IMG/VR virus record: IMGVR_UViG_3300038303_000119
Coordinates: 1-41,939 of that record
DNA length: 41,939 nucleotides
Source: a virus
Reading direction: 5' to 3' (one strand)
The position numbers and the translations under genes were made by a program. Shown here piece after piece: positions 6,866-14,051 of the stretch. Each line of letters begins with the position of its first letter. Within the stretch, counting starts at the first letter, position 1. Below the pieces are notes generated by a model. The model ran no database searches. It was not told the DNA's origin and worked only from the letters and a program-made list of their open reading frames with translations.

Positions 6866-7159
6866 ATGAAAATGGAAACCAAAATCATATACCGAATAGA
6901 TGCCGCATCTTGCGGTAGCTGCAACGAGCAAGAGATGGGTCAGTATTGGGCCTGGGCACGAGAAGAAATTGAGGCTCAATACTCCGATGCCGAGGTTGAG
7001 TTACTTGATGAGGATGGATACAATGATGCCTTTTCGGCGTCTGATGCAGATGATATTTTCCCAGCGTTTGGGATTATCAGATTTCTTGATGAGTTGTGGG
7101 ATCGGTGTCCTTGGATTGGGAAACATTTTGATACCGAGCACGAAGGGGTAGGGCGATGA
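6866..7159 (+). CDS. Acidic protein of unknown function (97 aa)
   Basis: ATG at 6866 (a second in-frame ATG lies at 6872). The product is strongly acidic: IEAQYSDAEVELLDEDGYNDAFSASDADDIFPAF. CGSC near residue 16 could bind metal or form a disulfide. Small acidic phage proteins of this kind often inhibit host enzymes or mimic DNA, but nothing here proves that. The stop overlaps the ATG of the ribbon-helix-helix gene. Confidence 0.6.
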   Translation: MKMETKIIYRIDAASCGSCNEQEMGQYWAWAREEIEAQYSDAEVELLDEDGYNDAFSASDADDIFPAFGIIRFLDELWDRCPWIGKHFDTEHEGVGR

Positions 7160-7326
7160 GCAGAACACCAGGAGCACTAAACAAGGGGCCAAAAAAAGAA
7201 ACAATCTTACGTATCAGGATCCACGCAGAGGAGAAGGCGGCGATACAGGCTAAGGCGCAAGACGCTGGCCTGTCTGTTACCGCCTGGATCGTTCAACAAG
7301 CTAACAACACCCGCAACGCCTCTTAA
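7156..7326 (+). CDS. Ribbon-helix-helix (Arc/CopG/MobC-like) DNA-binding protein (56 aa)
   Basis: A 56-residue gene overlapping the previous stop (ATGA). After a basic N-terminus (RTPGALNKGPKK) comes ETILRIRIHAEEKAAIQAKAQDAGLS..., continuing to VTAWIVQQA. This has the beta-strand of alternating residues, a helix, a turn at Gly-Leu-Ser and a second helix of the ribbon-helix-helix fold. Such proteins bind DNA as dimers to short operators. Its unit starts with the GTATAC-type module, so autoregulation at that module is a fair guess. Confidence 0.65.
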   Translation: MSRTPGALNKGPKKETILRIRIHAEEKAAIQAKAQDAGLSVTAWIVQQANNTRNAS

Positions 7327-7354
7327 CAATGCGCACCTTTGAGGGTTATTCATG

Positions 7355-7383
7355 GCCTCGGTAGGAAATGACCGGGGCTTTTT
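7355..7383 (+). terminator. Rho-independent terminator
   Basis: Stem GCCTCGGT (7355-7362) with ACCGGGGC (7371-7378), eight pairs with one G-U, loop AGGAAATG, followed by TTTTT. It ends the 6590-7326 unit. Confidence 0.8.
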
Positions 7384-7394
7384 CGTCTCGTGTA

Positions 7395-7458
7395 AAATAA
7401 TATAAACTATTTTATAAAAAGGGGTATACATTCTAATATATCGGTGTATACTATATAT
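7395..7458 (+). promoter_or_regulatory. Promoter/operator module B (GTATAC pair)
   Basis: Near-copy of the module before 6590: AAACTATTTTATA, GGGGTATACA (7421-7430), then CGGTGTATACT ending at 7452. TATACT (7447-7452) is the likely -10, with TATACA (7425-7430) 16 bases upstream. ATG follows six bases later at 7459. Confidence 0.6.
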
Positions 7459-7506
7459 ATGAGCTTCAAAAATACAACTTTCACCCCTAAGCCCCAGGAG
7501 GCGCTC

Positions 7507-7791
7507 ATGTTTTCCCCAGTCCTTTCAACTTTCACCACCGACTCTTCAACCTTCACCGATGCCACCAGCATCATCAAAGAGGCTTTCGAGCAAAGCCCCA
7601 ACAGCGCTGGAATCACTTTCCAGTCCCAAGTTCTCTTCCTCCGCGATTCTGATGGGGATCTCTTCACTGTCACAGAGGCTGGCCTGGACCGGGCCGGGTC
7701 CATTCATGTTCTTGGCAGGAAGCAGAGCGCTCCCCTACAATGGGACGTTTCAACAGGTGGATACCTGGATACGGACTGCACACAAGCCTAG
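7507..7791 (+). CDS. Unknown Ser/Thr-rich protein (94 aa; 110 aa if started at 7459)
   Basis: AGGAGG five bases before the ATG at 7507 makes that the best conventional start: MFSPVLSTFTTDSSTFTDATS... The in-frame ATG at 7459, exactly six bases after TATACT, would be a leaderless start adding 16 residues (MSFKNTTFTPKPQEAL). The body looks like a small alpha/beta fold (VLFLRDSDGDLFTVTEAGL). Family not recognised. It is a single-gene unit with its own promoter and terminator. Confidence 0.55.
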   Translation: MFSPVLSTFTTDSSTFTDATSIIKEAFEQSPNSAGITFQSQVLFLRDSDGDLFTVTEAGLDRAGSIHVLGRKQSAPLQWDVSTGGYLDTDCTQA

Positions 7792-7806
7792 AACCAAGTG
7801 CAAACG

Positions 7807-7835
7807 GCCTCAGCATAATACGCTGGGGCTTTTTT
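7807..7835 (+). terminator. Rho-independent terminator between convergent units
   Basis: Stem GCCTCAGC (7807-7814) with GCTGGGGC (7822-7829), loop ATAATAC, then six T. The leftward operon ends at 7838 on the other strand, so the hairpin separates converging transcripts. Confidence 0.8.
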
Positions 7836-7837
7836 AA

Positions 7838-8287
7838 TTACCGCAGCTTCTGAGACACAAGAGCAGCAAGAAACTCATCAGGGCTTGCGTTAGTGTTGCC
7901 GACAACCTGGTACCCATGAACATTAGCAATACCCTCCGCAAACTCAACGCAGTTCAACGCATCCTTACGTCCGCCTTTGAAGAAGCGACGGAACGGATAC
8001 GCAAACGTCCTCCACCAGTCATAGCGAACATTACGACGAGCACGCATCCAGTCCATACAGATGTGATAATCAAGAGGCGTGTCGAAGTGTATCATCAAAA
8101 CAGGGTTTGCCTTGCTGTAGGCTACCATCGGATAAGAAAAGATGTTGTTGCGGAACGACACCTCATAGACCTGCGTGGTGTCCTCTGAGTACAGAGCTAT
8201 ATGGTCGTACTTGCCACCAGTGACGGCACGTATCAAGCGACCACCGAAGCGATTAGTCGCGCTGAATAGAAAGTAAACTGCACCCAT
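7838..8287 (-). CDS. Permuted NlpC/P60 (YiiX-like) superfamily protein (149 aa)
   Basis: The motif order is His first, then Glu, then Cys: KYDHIALYSED near residue 28, VYEVSF near 40, and LNCVEFAEG near 113. This is the circularly permuted papain-like arrangement (YiiX/YaeF type), whose members act on amide or thioester bonds. The substrate here is unknown. The ATG at 8287 has no ribosome site but sits exactly six bases after TATACT (8299-8294, minus strand), so it may be read from its own leaderless mRNA at the end of the leftward operon. Confidence 0.6.
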   Translation of the reverse strand: MGAVYFLFSATNRFGGRLIRAVTGGKYDHIALYSEDTTQVYEVSFRNNIFSYPMVAYSKANPVLMIHFDTPLDYHICMDWMRARRNVRYDWWRTFAYPFRRFFKGGRKDALNCVEFAEGIANVHGYQVVGNTNASPDEFLAALVSQKLR

Positions 8288-8299
8288 GTCAGAAGTATA

Positions 8300-8494
8300 T
8301 CACGGTGTGTTGATGGCCTCACGTAGCTTTTCCAACATCTCTTTAGTCTCCACCGCGAAACGGACAGACTTGGCACGTAACGCCGTTAAATCGTCTCTAA
8401 GTACCTTATTCTCTAGTTCTAAGATGTGCGCCTTCTTACGCAGGTTCTCGTTCTCTTGGATCAGGTGATGTGATGCTGGTGTCGCTGTTACCAT
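8300..8494 (-). CDS. Small coiled-coil protein (64 aa)
   Basis: The product is almost one continuous heptad-rich helix, LIQENENLRKKAHILELENKVLRDD. It has a ribosome site (AAAGGGG) and its ATG shares a base with the upstream gene's TAA (TAATG), so it is coupled. Function unknown; the helix suggests dimerisation. Confidence 0.6.
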   Translation of the reverse strand: MVTATPASHHLIQENENLRKKAHILELENKVLRDDLTALRAKSVRFAVETKEMLEKLREAINTP

Positions 8495-9087
8495 TAGTTT
8501 TCCCCTTTGATCGGCGGCATGATAATAAATGGGCCTGTTGCGTCGATGTAGCGATAATCTGAAAGGGAACTATCTTTTGAATACACTTCAATTCCAGCTT
8601 CGCGGGACGTATCCACTAAGTCACTTATATCTATGAATCGAAGGTGGCTGCGCTCTGCCTTCAGACCGTTAAGTTCTAGCAGGTAAAGTACAGCCTCGTT
8701 TGGATCTATAAAGCGCTTTAGTCTTCCGCTTCTGATATGAGCCACAACTTTTCTGTAGCTGTCCTGGTCGTGCGGGTATGTGTCTACGTATTCACCGAAC
8801 GGCTCCCACCAGTTCCCGAGTACGCTGATGATTGTATCTATTTCGTTGTCGCTGAACTTCTGCATTTCTTCGCATTCCCACCTATTAAGGGAGAACCATA
8901 ACTCACCGACGGAGCAGATATAGTTTACTCTGACGTAAGAGTCGCCGTTCTCGTCTATCTCCCCGTAAAGCTCCAGCGACCTCCGCGCTTCATCCTCTAG
9001 CGGTAGAATATGGCCTATTTTATCTTTTGTTACTGTCTCCCCTTCGCCGTAGAAGTGGTGAGTATAGTGGACCTCTTCAATTTGCAT
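8494..9087 (-). CDS. Unknown protein (197 aa)
   Basis: Good ribosome site (AGGAGAGA) before the ATG. The sequence is acidic, rich in Trp/Tyr (VGELWFSLNRWECEE, GNWWEPFGEYVD), with no membrane span or catalytic signature I recognise. Length and composition suggest one soluble globular domain. It sits in the leftward operon between a short unknown region and the coiled-coil gene. Confidence 0.7.
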   Translation of the reverse strand: MQIEEVHYTHHFYGEGETVTKDKIGHILPLEDEARRSLELYGEIDENGDSYVRVNYICSVGELWFSLNRWECEEMQKFSDNEIDTIISVLGNWWEPFGEYVDTYPHDQDSYRKVVAHIRSGRLKRFIDPNEAVLYLLELNGLKAERSHLRFIDISDLVDTSREAGIEVYSKDSSLSDYRYIDATGPFIIMPPIKGEN

Positions 9088-9264
9088 TACTCTCTCCTCT
9101 CAATCCCGCTGTTCATGCGGGTTTCCAGCGTTTCCGGTCCCGGGAAGGGGGTATGGGGGCAAAATCCCAAGTACCTTTCTTCCTTAGTAACGTGCCTGTA
9201 AGCCTACATCTGCACACGCTATTTCCCACCAATCGACTTCCCAACAAACGACTTGTGCGCCATC
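9088..9264. other. Short non-coding gap in the leftward operon
   Basis: No convincing gene. On the minus strand a 14-codon reading (MAHKSFVGKSIGGK) starts just after the gene at 9265 and is too short to support. A weak inverted repeat CCCGC...GCGGG lies at 9106-9121, and a C/G-rich run near 9140-9165. The ribosome site of the 9087 gene is at its left end. Confidence 0.5.
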
Positions 9265-9399
9265 TCACGCGCTCTCGCTGTCGATCATGACGTGCGCAAG
9301 CGCTGCCAAAATACCAACAGCGATCAGGTGGGCATCACTACCAAAAAGCCCAACACAACACGCGGTGAAATAGGCGAGATACCCGTAATCAGTTTTCAT
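9265..9399 (-). CDS. Small membrane protein (44 aa)
   Basis: I start at the ATG at 9399 because it overlaps the preceding stop (ATGA). A longer reading from 9459 would overlap that gene by 64 bases. MKTDYGYLAYFTACCVGLFG followed by HLIAVGILAALAHVMI gives one or two short membrane segments. Function unknown. Confidence 0.5.
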   Translation of the reverse strand: MKTDYGYLAYFTACCVGLFGSDAHLIAVGILAALAHVMIDSESA

Positions 9400-9635
9400 T
9401 CGGTGCCATACCTTCTCTTGTCTACGTTGTTCTCTCTGAAGATGTGCGGGCTGTGACATTTGCAGATTTTACGGACAATGGATTGCCGCTCGCCAGGCAG
9501 TAACGATTTATAGGACAGCTTCCCTTCGGCGTGTAGCTTTTGCGCATCCTCCAAGCTATACACTCCAGCGTCGGTGATGATTGTCGTCTCTATCGTTGTT
9601 CCAATTCTCGTTTCCTTTTTTCCAAGCACTCTCAT
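9396..9635 (-). CDS. Unknown small protein (79 aa)
   Basis: Good ribosome site (AAGGAGAGGG). The sequence has SLEDAQKLHAEGKLSYKSLLPGE in the middle and a basic C-terminus with CKCHSPH. No family recognised. Position suggests an accessory gene of the leftward early operon. Confidence 0.6.
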   Translation of the reverse strand: MRVLGKKETRIGTTIETTIITDAGVYSLEDAQKLHAEGKLSYKSLLPGERQSIVRKICKCHSPHIFRENNVDKRRYGTE

Positions 9636-9647
9636 ACTTCCCTCTCC

Positions 9648-10484
9648 TTAGAAAATACACTCACACGGTGTTGAATCCTCATCTTTCGTACTAAACAAAA
9701 GCCGTTGCCCGCCCACTTTCAATCTCCGCTTTACGTCTGCCCAAAATCCATTGGCCTCATAATGTTCATGGATCGGGATTCCCAGATTGCACACCTTGTC
9801 GAATTCGGGCGCAAGGTCTTCCAGGTACCCATCTTTGAGGAGGTGATGGCCAACCTCCTCTTCCAACTCCGAGTACCTCCAGAAAGATTCATTATCATGC
9901 AGGTAGACGCACAGCCAATGGAGCTTTCTACCTTTGATGCAGGGTATACAATTGGCGTGTTTGAAGGCTTTATACTGCGCTGGTGGCTTTATTCCGATTT
10001 TCTCTAAGTACGCCTTATCAAGCGGGTTTTTCCAGGTGGCCAGCGGGTAATCTGTTTTGTACCCCTGTGCGGCCATGATAGACGATCTCCGCTGGATACG
10101 GTTTTGCTCGTTAGCGTCGAATCCATAATAGACAATATCGCCTTCTCGGTAATTCTCTTTTAACCACTGCATAAAGGGCGCTGTTTTTAGCCTGTTGGTA
10201 CAAAGTATCTCGGATCCACCGCCATGCCGAATTTCAAAGGCCCTCTCTTTTCTGACAACGGCTTCAGGTGTGAGCCCTGGGTACTTGGTTTCATCACCGT
10301 TCGCGTAGGTAATTTTCATCTTGTGGGCTCCTGCAAATTCGTTCTCAAACCTCTCTACATCCTCTGGCTCTGCGTTTACTTGGTGATTTAGCCAAATAAC
10401 ATCATCAGGACCATGCCACCCCAGTACCATTGCACCAACTAGCGCCGAGGATACCCCCCCTGAGTAGCAGACTATATGCCTCAT
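9648..10484 (-). CDS. PP-loop ATPase, phage PAPS-reductase-like (278 aa)
   Basis: The N-terminus has the PP-loop SGGVSSAL (residues about 8-15), which binds the phosphates of ATP in the adenine-nucleotide alpha-hydrolase superfamily. Further motifs fit the phage PAPS-reductase-like branch: ILCTNRLK near 95, and NCIPCIKGRK near 180 followed by a helix with WRYSELEEE. The classical CysH C-terminal ECGLH is absent; the protein instead ends with CECIF. Such phage proteins are annotated as sulfate-assimilation enzymes, but a role in nucleic-acid or sulfur-transfer modification is equally possible. ATG overlaps the preceding zinc-ribbon stop, which in turn overlaps the C5 methyltransferase, so the three are coupled. 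Confidence 0.75.
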   Translation of the reverse strand: MRHIVCYSGGVSSALVGAMVLGWHGPDDVIWLNHQVNAEPEDVERFENEFAGAHKMKITYANGDETKYPGLTPEAVVRKERAFEIRHGGGSEILCTNRLKTAPFMQWLKENYREGDIVYYGFDANEQNRIQRRSSIMAAQGYKTDYPLATWKNPLDKAYLEKIGIKPPAQYKAFKHANCIPCIKGRKLHWLCVYLHDNESFWRYSELEEEVGHHLLKDGYLEDLAPEFDKVCNLGIPIHEHYEANGFWADVKRRLKVGGQRLLFSTKDEDSTPCECIF

Positions 10485-10666
10485 ACTTCACTCTCCTCGT
10501 AATCACAGTCAGGCTCCCGGCAGGCCGTACTCCAGCCCTCTAGCCTGGTTGCTGGATGATGGGCGATTCTTGTGGATCCGCATTTTGGACAAACCCGCCG
10601 ATTATCATCTATCTCTAATTCTGGTTCAAAATACTCGGAATTCTTATTCCACTTCTCAACTCCCAT
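10481..10666 (-). CDS. Small zinc-ribbon protein (61 aa)
   Basis: I choose the ATG at 10666 (MGVEKWNKNSEYF...), which overlaps the end of the methyltransferase gene. An in-frame ATG at 10687 would add seven residues. CPKCGSTRIAHH...ACREPDCDYEE forms a two-half zinc ribbon. It lies between a DNA methyltransferase and a PP-loop ATPase with overlapping stops and starts, so it may be an accessory or DNA-binding subunit for one of them. Confidence 0.6.
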   Translation of the reverse strand: MGVEKWNKNSEYFEPELEIDDNRRVCPKCGSTRIAHHPATRLEGWSTACREPDCDYEESEV

Positions 10667-11696
10667 ATCTCTTGATCCTCTCTCCAATCCACCGCACCAC
10701 TGGCACGGCTTTACTGTTTCCTATTGCTCTATATGCTTGTGTGTCGCTGTAGCCTGGTACGTTGATTAAATAATCATCAGGGAAGCCCTGGAGTCTCAAT
10801 GCTTCTATTGGCGTAATTCTTCTAGGTCGATTTTTTACAGATACGTAGGTTGTCTGTTTCATACCCGGTTGAGCAGCTAACGCCCCCGCCGATTGACCGT
10901 CACCTCCGACAAGCCGACCCTCATCCCTTGTATTTTGGGCGAAAGCTACGCATTGTTGAGGTAAGCCGCCATCGCCCCCACTTCTAAGAGTCGGTGCTTT
11001 TTCTATGGCGGCATCTCTTCCAGCATCGTTTTGGGTAAACGCTACACATGACCTTTGCCCCCCACTATTGGTTCTAGCCGGCTTATTACCGAAGTTAGAG
11101 AGTCTTTCAGTACCCGAGGTAAAGCCTTCCCCCTCTTCTCTGCCCTTCTCAATATCCCCTCGCAAGCCCTTTTGCTCAAATAATACTTTTCCGGCACGTC
11201 TTGGATCTCCTCCAGAATGTCCGATAAGAAAGACTCTTCTTCTCCGCTGTGGGATTCCCCAGTGGACAGCGTTAAGAACCCGGTATGCCCACCCATACCC
11301 GCATTCGGAAAACTCCCGCAGGATTCTATGAAATGTTCTTCCTGAGCCCATAGAAAGAACTCCGGGGACGTTTTCCCAGACGACCCATTCAGGTCGTACT
11401 GCTCCACAAAGGCCGATAAATTCATGCGTAAGGTCTGCTCGTTTCCCCTCTTCTCGTTTTCCTGCGATTGAGAAGTCTTGACAGGGCGTCCCCCCGATAA
11501 TGATGTCAGGCTTTTCTGGTACATTCCATTCTCTCCATTTCGTTAGGTCACCGTAGTTTTTTACGTTTGGGTAATGGTGTTTCAACACCCTGCATGGAAA
11601 TGGCTCTATCTCTGATAGGCCGATACACTCAAATCCTAATGGTTCCCAGGCTACAGAGGCAGACTCAATCCCAGAGCAAATTGACAGGAATTTCAA
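10656..11696 (-). CDS. DNA (cytosine-5) methyltransferase (346 aa)
   Basis: The C5 methyltransferase motifs appear in order: motif I SICSGIESASVAW, motif IV GGTPCQDFS with the catalytic Cys at about residue 71, motif VI WENVPG, motif VIII QRRRRVF, motif IX RRITPIEALRLQGFPD and motif X AIGNSKAVPVVRW. The region between VIII and IX, which reads the target, contains two CVAF(T/A)QN segments. TTG start at 11696, eight bases after AAGGGAG; its TTG overlaps the previous TGA (TTGA). The enzyme probably protects phage DNA from host restriction. The target cannot be read from the sequence. Confidence 0.9.
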   Translation of the reverse strand: MKFLSICSGIESASVAWEPLGFECIGLSEIEPFPCRVLKHHYPNVKNYGDLTKWREWNVPEKPDIIIGGTPCQDFSIAGKREEGKRADLTHEFIGLCGAVRPEWVVWENVPGVLSMGSGRTFHRILREFSECGYGWAYRVLNAVHWGIPQRRRRVFLIGHSGGDPRRAGKVLFEQKGLRGDIEKGREEGEGFTSGTERLSNFGNKPARTNSGGQRSCVAFTQNDAGRDAAIEKAPTLRSGGDGGLPQQCVAFAQNTRDEGRLVGGDGQSAGALAAQPGMKQTTYVSVKNRPRRITPIEALRLQGFPDDYLINVPGYSDTQAYRAIGNSKAVPVVRWIGERIKRYGS

Positions 11697-11872
11697 TCCA
11701 TCTCCCTTCTCAACTGCACAAAAAGCCGCCGTTTAATTATCGCATCCAATTCCCGGTCACATTCAGCATGGTAAAGCCGCCTCTCTTCTTCTGTTAGGCT
11801 CCATGTTATTTCTATGCCGCCTGTTAGCCTGTGAATGGCTTGGTCGTATTCTGTTGAGATTCCGGGCTTCAT
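11693..11872 (-). CDS. Unknown small helical protein (59 aa)
   Basis: Reads MKPGISTEYDQAIHRLTGG...LRREMD. The region GGIEITWSLTEEERRLYHAECDRELD is helical and charged, with a basic C-terminal stretch IIKRRLFVQLRRE. It has a purine-rich ribosome site (AGGTGAAGAAG), and its stop overlaps the TTG start of the methyltransferase. The tight coupling supports a real gene. No family recognised. Confidence 0.55.
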   Translation of the reverse strand: MKPGISTEYDQAIHRLTGGIEITWSLTEEERRLYHAECDRELDAIIKRRLFVQLRREMD

Positions 11873-11906
11873 TCTTCTTCACCTGCTCTTTTCATAGTTC
11901 CCTCAC

Positions 11907-12104
11907 TCACAATTGGACTATCCCATATCTCTTTTTTAGGCACCACCGAATAAGGTCACCTATCTGTTTACCACGAGCCCACCCTAAGATTGGTGCAGTT
12001 TGATTTATTCGCCCCATCTCCCCCTCTAGAACTCCGCAACAAAAATGTGGGGCCGTCACCCTATAAAGGGTTCTGTCGTCACTTTCCACTATTACATCAC
12101 CCAC
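11907..12104 (-). CDS. Unknown protein (65 aa)
   Basis: GTG start immediately after the upstream TAA, with GGAGG about nine bases before it. MGDVIVESDDRTLYRVTAPHFCCGVL... looks like a small beta-rich domain followed by a helix (GDLIRWCLKKRYG). A Cys pair lies near residue 22. Function unknown. Confidence 0.6.
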   Translation of the reverse strand: MGDVIVESDDRTLYRVTAPHFCCGVLEGEMGRINQTAPILGWARGKQIGDLIRWCLKKRYGIVQL

Positions 12105-12374
12105 TTATAGTTCCTCCGGTGGTTCTGCTTTTATGAAGCCTTCCCGCTTTATCCGCTGTTGTGCGGTTTCTTTTTCAAGGGCTTTGATGCGAGTCTTGAG
12201 CCTGTCTATTTGTTGAAACACCTTTGGGCAAAGCCAGTTAAACATACTATCAACGGCTGAGTGCGCACCCTCATTAGCCCCTACCCGCTCCTCCAATTCC
12301 TTAATCCTCAACATCTCAGACTTACAAGCCCTGTGTGCTGGGTTGTTTGGGTTTGATGGTTTGTTATTGCTCAT
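12105..12374 (-). CDS. Unknown helical protein (89 aa)
   Basis: ATG at 12374 has a strong ribosome site (GAGGAGG, spacing about 5). A longer reading to 12455 lacks one and overlaps another small gene. The product MSNNKPSNPNNPAHRACKS... turns into long charged helices (MLRIKELEERV, IDRLKTRIKALEKETAQQ), suggesting a coiled coil. Function unknown. Confidence 0.6.
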   Translation of the reverse strand: MSNNKPSNPNNPAHRACKSEMLRIKELEERVGANEGAHSAVDSMFNWLCPKVFQQIDRLKTRIKALEKETAQQRIKREGFIKAEPPEEL

Positions 12375-12430
12375 TTCTCCTCCTCTTCTCCAACTACTAA
12401 TCTCTACTAATAGTTGGCAATTTAGTAGTT

Positions 12431-12508
12431 TCAGCCCTCTTCTCTCATTTTCCACGCCTCCAGCTTTTCCATGCGCTCACCCAGGCGCTGGTAATCGTAG
12501 TTATTCAT
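12431..12508 (-). CDS. Possible 25-residue peptide gene
   Basis: The ATG at 12508 overlaps the stop of the preceding gene (ATGA) with AGGGGAGAG just upstream. It encodes MNNYDYQRLGERMEKLEAWK and five further residues. Its coupling and ribosome site match the rest of this operon. With only 25 codons it may be a leader or chance reading. Confidence 0.35.
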   Translation of the reverse strand: MNNYDYQRLGERMEKLEAWKMREEG

Positions 12509-13164
12509 GGCCTCTCCCCTTCCCCGACACCAATACGCCCACCGTTACGGATAAGCCCTAGCCTGAATTCTCGTAGTGAGTCTCCTACTTGGTTTAGTTT
12601 TGAGTGGCCTGGTTCAAATGAAAGACCGATGCTTCCGCACCCGTCACAAATGACCTCCGCCGACGGTAAGAATTTAGGCCCTTCCCGCTGCGCTTGTTCC
12701 TCTTGTTGATAATGAGCCTCTAGCCGTCCAATTGGGCAGGCTTTGTAACAAGCACCGGGCATACAGGCTGGGTGGTGGAATCTCGGCCTTTCTTCGGTAT
12801 CTTGTGGTTTGCGCCATTTATTCTGTTTAGCCATGTAATAGCCGCCACTCTTTACCCATATCTCGGTACTTGTGCCCGACCCCCTCACGCGGTCTACTGT
12901 CTCCCGATACCAACCCACGCCCCCCCCAATCTGAACCTCAACCTCAGCCCCAGGTACTAAAAAGTCTGGGATTTCTGGCTTTTGGGCCTGGTTTTCTAAC
13001 TTCCGGTAGATCCAGCCTTTTCCTAAAAAGGCTTTAGGTGTCAGGATATTGTGATTTGTAATCAACTCCCTGGGGCTCACTTTCTCGACTGTGTGGATTA
13101 CCCACTTGGAATCGTAAGGTTCGTAAACCTTGATATTGTCTCCGATTTTCAGATCTTCAAACAT
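12505..13164 (-). CDS. Unknown protein with two SH3-like halves and a Cys-rich C-terminus (219 aa)
   Basis: Ribosome site AAGGGAG. Residues about 1-55 (KIGDNIKVYEPYDSKWVIHTVEKV...GWIYRK) and 70-115 (VPGAEVEVQIGGGVGWYRETVDRV...) both look like small SH3/Tudor-type beta barrels. The C-terminal third has CMPGACYKACPIG and CDGCGS, a likely metal site. Nucleic-acid binding is a reasonable guess but is not shown. Confidence 0.6.
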   Translation of the reverse strand: MFEDLKIGDNIKVYEPYDSKWVIHTVEKVSPRELITNHNILTPKAFLGKGWIYRKLENQAQKPEIPDFLVPGAEVEVQIGGGVGWYRETVDRVRGSGTSTEIWVKSGGYYMAKQNKWRKPQDTEERPRFHHPACMPGACYKACPIGRLEAHYQQEEQAQREGPKFLPSAEVICDGCGSIGLSFEPGHSKLNQVGDSLREFRLGLIRNGGRIGVGEGERP

Positions 13165-13166
13165 TT

Positions 13167-13301
13167 TTATCTCCCTTCGCGTAAATCATGGGGAAGGCAG
13201 ACATAAACGTCACCATCCCACTCAATAAAGCAAACTCCTCCAACTTGGCGTAACAACATCACGGTTTTGACTGTCCCGTATGCGTCATAGGTAACTTTCA
13301 C
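13167..13301 (-). CDS. Unknown small protein (44 aa)
   Basis: GTG start at 13301 after GAGGAG; the GTG overlaps the preceding stop (GTGA). It encodes MKVTYDAYGTVKTVMLLRQV followed by GGVCFIEWDGDVYVCLP..., a compact beta-type sequence. Coupled on both sides within the leftward operon. Confidence 0.55.
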   Translation of the reverse strand: MKVTYDAYGTVKTVMLLRQVGGVCFIEWDGDVYVCLPHDLREGR

Positions 13302-13675
13302 TTGTCTCCTCTCTTCAAAAACTTGTTTTTAGTACCAGACACTTTCCAGTTCTCGGATCCACGAAACATAAATTCACGAGGCTCAGAAGTGCTGTTTTTC
13401 GGCGTTCCTCTCTCTTCTCCCATAGGAAGGCATCCTAAAGTGGACGACAGCGCCCAAAAGTGGGCCTTCTGCCACTCAGAGCAACCCTCTTTAGTCTTAT
13501 CAATGTCTCCCCGTTGAATTGCGTTGTTAATTTCCTTTTCTATTGTGTTGATCTTTGCGTTGAATGGATCCAGTGCGTCGAAGAGCTGCGGTACATGGCC
13601 CTGGCTTTTATTTCCGACTGTATCGACTGTTGCTTTCCAGATTGCTTGGCAGAAGTTTTGGTTATAGTCGCTCAT
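13298..13675 (-). CDS. Unknown protein (125 aa)
   Basis: ATG overlaps the stop of the upstream gene (ATGA). The N-terminal half is helical (NTIEKEINNAIQRGDID), and the C-terminus is basic (GTKNKFLKRGDK). Cys residues are scattered without a motif. No family recognised. Confidence 0.6.
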   Translation of the reverse strand: MSDYNQNFCQAIWKATVDTVGNKSQGHVPQLFDALDPFNAKINTIEKEINNAIQRGDIDKTKEGCSEWQKAHFWALSSTLGCLPMGEERGTPKNSTSEPREFMFRGSENWKVSGTKNKFLKRGDK

Positions 13676-13995
13676 TCTTCACCAGCTTCCGCCTTCCATG
13701 CGTCGTAGATATATGTCGGGTGGGCGCGCTCCCAGGCTTCATCGCCTAACTTTTCAAGCATCCCCAGTGATTCGCTCGTTTTTTTTGACCCTCTTTGTCC
13801 AGCGATTAGATGAAAAAACACCCTACAGGGGGATTCCTCCAGGTAAATCGGATCGTTGAAACCTTCTATGAAAAGGTGGGTATGGATTTTACCCTCAACA
13901 ACTTTTTCTCTTATCGCGATGATTTTCGATACATTGAGATAAATAGATTCTCCGTCTTCGTCGCCGATTGTTATTCGTGTAAATAAATCTTCCAT
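13672..13995 (-). CDS. Unknown protein (107 aa)
   Basis: Good ribosome site (AAGGAGA). The N-terminal half is beta-rich (FTRITIGDEDGESIYLNVSKIIAIRE...THLFIEG), resembling small PH-like or beta-sandwich phage proteins. The C-terminus is helical. First gene after the intergenic inverted repeat at 14068-14118. Confidence 0.6.
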   Translation of the reverse strand: MEDLFTRITIGDEDGESIYLNVSKIIAIREKVVEGKIHTHLFIEGFNDPIYLEESPCRVFFHLIAGQRGSKKTSESLGMLEKLGDEAWERAHPTYIYDAWKAEAGEE

Positions 13996-14051
13996 TTAGA
14001 TTCTCCTTTTGTTGGCCCTTAGTGATTTATGGTGCAATGGCTGAAGGTATT

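Noticed and set aside
9223-9264. 14-codon peptide MAHKSFVGKSIGGK on the minus strand
   Set aside because: It is too short, with no overlap coupling of the type used elsewhere. It may be chance.
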